Of a stretch of DNA of 64,000 nt, positions 54,901-64,000 are shown piece by piece. Every line of letters starts with the position of its first letter. Within the stretch, counting starts at the first letter, position 1. The stretch spans positions 240,001 through 304,000 of the forward strand of contig JAPDOI010000695.1 of NCBI GenBank assembly GCA_029168955.1, in the 5' to 3' direction. The position numbers and the translations under genes were made by a program. The notes below the pieces were generated by a model. That model did not search any database and was not told the origin of the DNA. It saw nothing but the letters and a program-made list of their open reading frames with translations. This stretch comes from Aplectana chamaeleonis. Its lineage: Eukaryota; Nematoda; Chromadorea; Rhabditida; Cosmocercidae.

Positions 54901-57900
54901 TAGATCAAGTCGCTAAAACACGTTGTAGGCCGTCCTTCTTACTGTTTAACATTAACTACTTCACTTATTACTGCTTACCATATCATGTGATATTATCAGT
55001 TGGTAGATCAAATCGCTAAAACACGTTGTAGGCTGTACTTTTCGATGGGAAGGGACAGGGAAGTGACTAACAAGTTTGTTACTTACTGTTTAACATTAAC
55101 TGCTTCACTTATTACTGCTTATCATATCAAGTGATATTATCAGTTGGTAGATCAAATCAACTAAAACACGTTGTAGACCGTCCTTCTTACTGTTTAACAT
55201 TAACTACTTCACTTATTACTGCTTACCATATCATGTGATATTATCAGTTGGTAGATCAAATCGCTAAAACACGTTGTAGGCTGTACTTTTCGATGGGAAG
55301 GGACAGGGGAAGTGACTAACAAGTTTGTTACTTACTGTTTAACATTAACTGCTTCACTTATTACTGCTTATCATATCAAGTGATATTATCAGTTGGTAGA
55401 TCAAATCGCTAAAACACGTTGTAGGCCGTCCTTCTTACTGTTTAACATTAACTACTTCACTTATTACTGCTTACCATATCATGTGATATTATCAGTTGGT
55501 AGATCGAATCGCTAAAACACGTTGTAGGCTGTACTTTTCGATGGGAAGGGACAGGGGAAGTGACTAACAAGTTTATTACTTACTGTTTAACATTAACTGC
55601 TTCACTTATTACTGCTTATCATATCAAATGATATTATCAGTTGGCAGATCAAATCGCTAAAACACGTTGTAGGCTGTACTTTTCGATGGGAAGGGACAAG
55701 GAAAGTGACTAACAAGTTTATTACTTACTGTTTAACATTAACTACTTCACTTATTACTGCTTATCATATCAAGTGATATTATCAGTTGGTAGATCAAGTC
55801 GCCTAAACACGTTGTAGGCTGTACCTCTTACTGTTTAACATTAACTGCTTCACTTATTACTGCTTATCATATCATGTGATATTATCAGTTGGTAGACCAA
55901 ATCGCTGAAACACGTTGTAGGCTGTACTTTTCAATGGGAAGGGAGAGGGGAAGTGACTAACAAGTTTGTTACTTACTGTTTAGCACTAACTACTTCACTT
56001 TGCTTATCATATCAAGTGATATTATCAGTTGGTAGATCAAATCGCTAAAACACGTTGTAGGCCGTCCTTCTTACTGTTTAACATTAACTACTTCACTTAT
56101 TACTGCTTACCATATCATGTGATATTATCAGTTGGTAGATCAAATCGCTAAAACACGTTGTAGGCTGTACTTTTCGATGGGAAGGGACAGGGGAAGTGAC
56201 TAACAAGTTTGTTACTTACTGTTTAACATTAACTGCTTCACTTATTACTGCTTATCATATCAAGTGATATTATCAGTTGGTAGATCAAATAGCTAAAACA
56301 CGTTGTAGGCCGTCCTTCTTACTGTTTAACATTAACTACTTCACTTATTACTGCTTACCATATCATGTGATATTATCAGTTGGTAGATCGAATCGCTAAA
56401 ACACGTTGTAGGCTGTACTTTTCGATGGGAAGGGACAGGGGAAGTTACTAACAAGTTTATTACTTACTGTTTAACATTAACTGCTTCACTTATTACTGCT
56501 TATCATATCAAATGATATTATCAGTTGGCAGATCAAATCGCTAAAACACGTTGTAGGCTGTACTTTTCGATGGGAAGGGACAAGGAAAGTGACTAACAAG
56601 TTTATTACTTACTGTTTAACATTAACTACTTCACTTATTACTGCTTATCATATCAAGTGATATTATCAGTTGGTAGATCAAGTCGCCTAAACACGTTGTA
56701 GGCTGTACTTCTTACTGTTTAACATTAACTGCTTCACTTATTACTGCTTATCATATCATGTGATATTATCAGTTGGTAGACCAAATCGCTGAAACACGTT
56801 GTAGGCTGTACTTTTCAATGGGAAGGGAGAGGGGAAGTGACTAACAAGTTTGTTACTTACTGTTTAGCACTAACTACTTCACTTTGCTTATCATATCAAG
56901 TGATATTATCAGTTGGTAGACCAAATCGCTGAAACACGTTGTAGGCTGTACTTTTCGATGGGAAGGGAGAGGGAAGTGACTAACAAGTTTGTTACTTACT
57001 GTTTAACATCAACTGCTTCACTTATTACTGCTTACCATATCATGTGATATTATCAGTTGGTAGATCAAGTCGCTAAAACACGTTGTAGGCCGTCCTTCTT
57101 ACTGTTTAACATTAACTACTTCACTTATTACTGCTTACCATATCATGTGATATTATCAGTTGGTAGATCAAATCGCTAAAACACGTTGTAGGCTGTACTT
57201 TTCGATGGGAAGGGACAGGGGAAGTGACTAACAAGTTTGTTACTTACTGTTTAACATTAACTGCTTCACTTATTACTGCTTATCATATCAAGTGATATTA
57301 TCAGTTGGTAGATCAAATCGCTAAAACACGTTGTAGGCCGTCCTTCTTACTGTTTAACATTAACTACTTCACTTATTACTGCTTACCATATCATGTGATA
57401 TTATCAGTTGGTAGATCAAATCGCTAAAACACGTTGTAGGCTGTACTTTTCGATGGGAAGGGAGAGGGAAGTGACTAACAAGTTTGTTACTTACTGTTTA
57501 ACATCAACTGCTTCACTTATTACTGCTTACCATATCATGTGATATTATCAGTTGGTAGATCAAGTCGCTAAAACACGTTGTAGGCCGTCCTTCTTACTGT
57601 TTAACATTAACTGCTTCACTTATTACTGCTTATCATATCAAATGATATTATCAGTTGGCAGATCAAATCGCTAAAACACGTTGTAGGCTGTACTTTTCGA
57701 TGGGAAGGGACAGGGGAAGTGACTAACAAGTTTATTACTTACTGTTTAACATTAACTACTTCACTTATTACTGCTTATCATATCAAGTGATATTATCAGT
57801 TGGTAGATCAAGTCGCCTAAACACGTTGTAGGCTGTACCTCTTACTGTTTAACATTAACTGCTTCACTTATTACTGCTTATCATATCATGTGATATTATC

Positions 57901-60900
57901 AGTTGGTAAGCCAAATCGCTTAAACACGTTGTAGGCTGTACTTTTCAATGGGAAGGGAGATGGTAAGTGACTAACAAGTTTGTTACTTACTGTTTAGCAC
58001 TAACTACTTCACTTTGCTTATCATATCAAGTGATATTATCAGTTGGTAGATCAAATCGCTAAAACACGTTGTAGGCCGTCCTTCTTACTGTTTAACATTA
58101 ACTACTTCACTTATTACTGCTTACCATATCATGTGATATTATCAGTTGGTAGATCGAATCGCTAAAACACGTTGTAGGCTGTACTTTTCGATGGGAAGGG
58201 ACAGGGGAAGTTACTAACAAGTTTATTACTTACTGTTTAACATTAACTGCTTCACTTATTACTGCTTATCATATCAAATGATATTATCAGTTGGCAGATC
58301 AAATCGCTAAAACACGTTGTAGGCTGTACTTTTCGATGGGAAGGGACAAGGAAAGTGACTAACAAGTTTATTACTTACTGTTTAACATTAACTACTTCAC
58401 TTATTACTGCTTATCATATCAAGTGATATTATCAGTTGGTAGATCAAGTCGCCTAAACACGTTGTAGGCGGTACTTCTTACTGTTTAACTTTAACTGCTT
58501 CACTTATTACTGCTTATCATATCATGTGATATTATCAGTTGGTAGACCAAATCGCTGAAACACGTTGTAGGCTGTACTTTTCAATGGGAAGGGAGAGGGG
58601 AAGTGACTAACAAGTTTGTTACTTACTGTTTAGCACTAACTACTTCACTTTGCTTATCATATCAAGTGATATTATCAGTTGGTAGACCAAATCGCTGAAA
58701 CACGTTGTAGGCTGTACTTTTCGATGGGAAGGGAGAGGGAAGTGACTAACAAGTTTGTTACTTACTGTTTAACATCAACTGCTTCACTTATTACTGCTTA
58801 CCATATCATGTGATATTATCAGTTGGTAGATCAAGTCGCTAAAACACGTTGTAGGCCGTCCTTCTTACTGTTTAACATTAACTACTTCACTTATTACTGC
58901 TTACCATATCATGTGATATTATCAGTTGGTAGATCAAATCGCTAAAACACGTTGTAGGCTGTACTTTTCGATGGGAAGGGACAGGGGAAGTGACTAACAA
59001 GTTTGTTACTTACTGTTTAACATTAACTGCTTCACTTATTACTGCTTATCATATCAAGTGATATTATCAGTTGGTAGATCAAATCGCTAAAACACGTTGT
59101 AGGCCGTCCTTCTTACTGTTTAACATTAACTACTTCACTTATTACTGCTTACCATATCATGTGATATTATCAGTTGGTAGATCAAATCGCTAAAACACGT
59201 TGTAGGCTGTACTTTTCGATGGGAAGGGAGAGGGAAGTGACTAACAAGTTTGTTACTTACTGTTTAACATCAACTGCTTCACTTATTACTGCTTACCATA
59301 TCATGTGATATTATCAGTTGGTAGATCAAGTCGCTAAAACACGTTGTAGGCCGTCCTTCTTACTGTTTAACATTAACTACTTCACTTATTACTGCTTACC
59401 ATATCATGTGATATTATCAGTTGGTAGATCAAATCGCTAAAACACGTTGTAGGCTGTACTTTTCGATGGGAAGGGACAGGGAAGTGACTAAGACGTTTGT
59501 TACTTACTGTTTAACATTAACTGCTTCACTTATTACTGCTTATCATATCAAGTGATATTATCAGTTGGTAGATCAAATCGCTAAAACACGTTGTAGGCCG
59601 TCCTTCTTACTGTTTAACATTAACTACTTCACTTATTACTGCTTACCATATCATGTGATATTATCAGTTGGTAGATCAAATCGCTAAAACACGTTGTAGG
59701 CTGTACTTTTCGATGGGAAGGGACAGGGGAAGTGACTAACAAGTTTGTTACTTACTGTTTAACATTAACTGCTTCACTTATTACTGCTTATCATATCAAG
59801 TGATATTATCAGTTGGTAGATCAAATCGCTAAAACACGTTGTAGGCCGTCCTTCTTACTGTTTAACATTAACTACTTCACTTATTACTGCTTACCATATC
59901 ATGTGATATTATCAGTTGGTAGATCAAATCGCTAAAACACTTTGTAGGCTGTACTTTTCGATGGGAAGGGACAGGGGAAGTGACTAACAAGTTTATTACT
60001 TACTGTTTAACATTAAGTGCTTCACTTATTACTGCTTATCATATCAAATGATATTATCAGTTGGCAGATCAAATCGCTAAAACACGTTGTAGGCCGTCCT
60101 TCTTACTGTTTAACATTAACTACTTCACTTATTACTGCTTACCATATCATGTGATATTATCAGTTGGTAGATCAAATCGCTAAAACACGTTGTAGGCTGT
60201 ACTTTTCGATGGGAAGGGACAGGGGAAGTGACTAACAAGTTTGTTACTTACTGTTTAACATTAACTGCTTCACTTATTACTGCTTATCATATCAAGTGAT
60301 ATTATCAGTTGGTAGATCAAATCGCTAAAACACGTTGTAGGCCGTCCTTCTTACTGTTTAACATTAACTACTTCACTTATTACTGCTTACCATATCATGT
60401 GATATTATCAGTTGGTAGATCAAATCGCTAAAACACGTTGTAGGCTGTACTTTTCGATGGGAAGGGACAGGGGAAGTGACTAACAAGTTTATTACTTACT
60501 GTTTAACATTAAGTGCTTCACTTATTACTGCTTATCATATCAGATGATATTATCAGTTGGCAGATCAAATCGCTAAAACACGTTGTAGGCTGTACTTTTC
60601 GATGGGAAGGGACAAGGAAAGTGACTAACAAGTTTATTACTTACTGTTTAACATTAACTACTTCACTTATTACCGCTTGTCATATCAAGTGATATTATCA
60701 GTTGGTAGATCAAGTCGCTAAAACACGTTGTAGGCCGTCCTTCTTACTGTTTAACATTAACTACTTCACTTATTACTGCTTACCATATCATGTGATATTA
60801 TCAGTTGGTAGATCAAATCGCTAAAACACGTTGTAGGCTGTACTTTTCGATGGGAAGGGACAGGGGAAGTGACTAACAAGTTTGTTACTTACTGTTTAAC

Positions 60901-63900
60901 ATTGACTGCTTCACTTATTACTGCTTATCATATCAAGTGATATTATCAGTTGGTAGATCAAATCGCTAAAACACGTTGTAGGCTGTACTTTTCGATGGGA
61001 AGGGACTAGGAAAGTGACTAACAAGTTTGTTACTTACTGTTTAACACTAACTACTTCACCTTGCTTATCATATCAAGTGATATTATCAGTTGGTAAATCA
61101 AATCGCTAAAACACGTTGTAGGCTGTACTTTTCGATGGGAAGGGACAGGGGAAGTGACTAACAAGTTTATTACTTACTGTTTAACATTAACTGCTTCACT
61201 TATTACTGCTTATCATATCATGTGATATTATCAGTTGGTAGACCAAATCGATGAAACACGTTGTAGGCTGTACTTTTCGATGGGAAGGGACAGGGGAAGT
61301 GACTAACAAGTTTGTTACTAACTGTTTAACATTAACTGCTTCACTTCTTACTGCTTATCATATCATGTGATATTATCAGTTGGTAGACCAAATCGCTGAA
61401 ACACGTTGTATGCTGTACTTTTCAATGGGAAGGGAGAGGGGAAGTGACTAACAAATTTGTTACTTACTGTTTAACATTAACTGCTTCACTTATTACTGCT
61501 TATCATATCATGTGATATTATCGGTTGGTAGATCAAATCGCTAAAACACGTTGTAGGCTGTACTTTTCGATGGGAAGGGTCAGGGGAAGTGACTAACAAG
61601 TTTGTTACTTACTGTTTAACACTAACTACTTCACTTTGCTTATCATATCAAGTGATATTATCAGTTGGTAGACCAAATCGCTGAAACACGTTGTAGGCTG
61701 TACTTTTCGATGGGAAGGGAGAGGGAAGTGACTAACAAGTTTGTTACTCACTGTTTACCATCTACTGCTTCACTTATTACTGCTTACCATATCATGAGAT
61801 ATTATCAGTTGGTAGATCAAATCGCTAAAACACGTTGTAGGCTGTACTTTTCGATGGGAAGGGACAGGGGAAGAGACTAACAAGTTTGTTACTTACTGTT
61901 TAACATTAACTGCTTCACTTATTACTGCTTATCATATCAAGTGATATTATCAGTTGGTAGATCAAATCGCTAAAACACGTTGTAGGCTGTACTTTTCGAT
62001 GGGAAGGGACTAGTAAAGTGACTAACAAGTTTGTTACTTACTGTTTGACACTAACTACTTCACCTTGCTTATCATATCAAGTGATATTATCAGTTGGTAA
62101 ATCAAATCGCTAAAACACGTTGTAGGCTGTACTTTTCGATGGGAAGGGACAGGGGAAGTGACTAACAAGTTTATTACTTACTGTTTAACATTAACTGCTT
62201 CACTTATTACTGCTTATCATATCATGTGATATTATCAGTTGGTAGACCAAATCGCTGAAACACGTTGTAGGCTGTACTTTTCGATGGGACAGGGGAAGTT
62301 ACTAACAAGTTTGCTACTTACTGTTTAACATTAACTGCTTCACTTATTAATGCTTATCATATCATGTGATATTATCAGTTGGTAGACCAAATCGCTGAAA
62401 CACGTTGTAGGCTGTACTTTTCAATGGGAAGGGAGAGGGGAAGTGACTAACAAGTTTGTTACTTACTGTTTAACATTAACTGCTTCACTTATTACTGCTT
62501 ATCATATCATGTGATATTATCGGTTGGTAGATCAAATCGCTAAAACACGTTGTAGGCTGTACTTTTCGATGGGAAGGGTCAGGGGAAGTGACTAACAAGT
62601 TTGTTACTTACTGTTTAACACTAACTACTTCACTTTGCTTATCATATCAAGTGATATTATCAGTTGGTAGACCAAATCGCTGAAACACGTTGTAGGCTGT
62701 ACTTTTCGATGGGAAGGGAGAGGGAAGTGACTAACAAGTTTGTTACTCACTGTTTAACATCAACTGCTTCACTTATTACTGCTTAACATATCATGTGATA
62801 TTATCAGTTGGTAGATCAAATCGCTAAAACACGTTGTAGGCTGTACTTTTCGATGGGAAGGGACAGGGGAAGTGACTAACAAGTTTGTTACTTACTGTTT
62901 AACATTAACTGCTTCACTTATTACTGCTTATCATATCAAGTGATATTATCAGTTGGTAGATCAAATCGCTAAAACACGTTGTAGGCTGTACTTTTCGATG
63001 GGAAGGGACTAGGAAAGTGACTAACAAGTTTGTTACTTACTGTTTAACACTAACTACTTCACCTTGCTTATCATATCAAGTGATATTATCAGTTGGTAAA
63101 TCAAATCGCTAAAACACGTTGTAGGCTGTACTTTTCGATGGGAAGGGACAGGGGAAGTGACTAACAAGTTTATTACTTACTGTTTAACATTAACTGCTTC
63201 ACTTATTACTGCTTATCATATCATGTGATATTATCAGTTGGTAGACCAAATCGATGAAACACGTTGTAGGCTGTACTTTTCGATGGGACAGGGGAAGTTA
63301 CTAACAAGTTTGCTACTTACTGTTTAACATTAACTGCTTCACTTATTACTGCTTATCATATCATGTGATATTATCAGTTGGTAGACCAAATCGATGAAAC
63401 ACGTTGTAGGCTGTACTTTTCGATGGGAAGGGACAGGGGAAGTGACTAACAAGTTTGTTACTTACTGTTTAACATTAACTGCTTCACTTATTACTGCTTA
63501 TCATATCATGTGATATTATCAGTTGGTAGATCAAATCGCTAAAACACGTTGTAGGCTGTACTTTTCGATGGGAAGGGACAGGGGAAGTGACTAACAAGTT
63601 TGTTGCTAACTGTTTAACACTAACTACTTCACTTTGCTTATCATATCAAGTGATATTATCAGTTGGTAGATCAAATCGCTAAAACACGTTGTAGGCTGTA
63701 CTTTTCGATGGGAAGGGAAAGTGACTAACAAGTTTGTTACTTACTGTTTAACATCAACTACTTCACTTATTACTGTAACATATCAAGTGATATTATCAGT
63801 TGGTAGATCAAATCGCTAAAACACGTTGTAGGCTGTACTTTTCGATGGGAAGGGACAGGGGAAGTGACTAACAAGTTTGTTACTTACTGTTTAACATTAA

Positions 63901-64000
63901 CTGCTTCACTTATTACTGCTTATCATATCAAGTGATATTATCAGTTGGTAGATCAAATCGCTAAAACACGTTGTAGGCTGTACTTTTCGATGGGAAGGGA
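51985..64000 (+). repeat. Satellite array, at least 12 kb, two monomer lengths
   Basis: Tandem monomers start CTTACTGTTTAACATTAACT and contain TTATTACTGCTTAYCATATC, then ATATCA-NN-TGATATTATC, then AGTTGGTAGATCAAATCGCT, then AAAACACGTTGTAGG. The long form (about 145 bp) goes on with CTGTACTTTTCGATGGGAAG and GTGACTAACAAGTTTRTTA. The short form (about 103 bp) ends CCGTCCTT and lacks that 42-bp tail. A third variant lacks 5 bp (CACTTTGCTTATC). No open frame of note. The array reaches the window edge, so its full length is unknown. Confidence 0.95.

Noticed and set aside
61665..61880. 71-codon open frame in the satellite
   Set aside because: Arises from a local lack of stops in two monomers; other monomers have stops at the same positions.
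51985..64000. CRISPR array
   Set aside because: Units are contiguous and similar over their whole length, with no unique spacers; this is eukaryotic satellite DNA.

Overview
The window looks like nuclear DNA from a parasitic roundworm, most likely a strongylid such as a hookworm. That placement is inferred from three things: a nematode-type nuclear hormone receptor gene with short introns and TTTTCAG-type splice acceptors, an RTE-type retrotransposon of the kind common in hookworm drafts, and very dense small DNA transposons. No rRNA, tRNA, CRISPR or bacterial operon structure was seen.

The one gene that can be rebuilt with confidence is on the minus strand, from 27175 down to 4151. It encodes a nuclear hormone receptor. 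Seven exons carry both zinc fingers, the hinge and the first half of the ligand-binding domain, and every junction keeps the codon phase. The two zinc fingers are split by an intron of about 14.4 kb (12534-26948), and introns of about 3.8 kb follow. All the large introns are filled with mobile elements. The last exons lie beyond the left edge. The left 4 kb holds a CR1/jockey-like fragment followed by a dead, nearly full-length RTE element.

From 5 to 51 kb almost everything that can be explained is non-autonomous DNA transposon. (a) Nine hAT-like elements (110 bp to 3.8 kb) have 8-bp target duplications, eight perfect and one 7 of 8. (b) A set of elements beginning AGGCA sits in TTAA targets, two of them abutting others across a single shared TTAA. 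(c) Two PIF/Harbinger-like elements have 3-bp TAA or TTA duplications. (d) One insertion has TA duplications, proved by an empty site in a second copy of the host repeat. (e) There are several long foldbacks. Many unrelated families share one design: short terminal repeats followed by a family-specific 6-10 bp word repeated many times inside each end. No transposase gene was recognised, so all appear to be mobilised in trans or extinct.

From 27.2 to 43 kb there are only weak hints of other genes (a single exon near 32.2 kb, two phase-compatible exons at 38.8-40.9 kb). From 47.7 to 50.7 kb there are minisatellites, including one 42-bp unit present at three places. From about 51985 to the end (12 kb, open at the right edge) the DNA is one satellite array. 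It is built from a long monomer of about 145 bp and a short one of about 103 bp, arranged locally as a 248-bp dimer and as longer blocks of about 1.42 kb.
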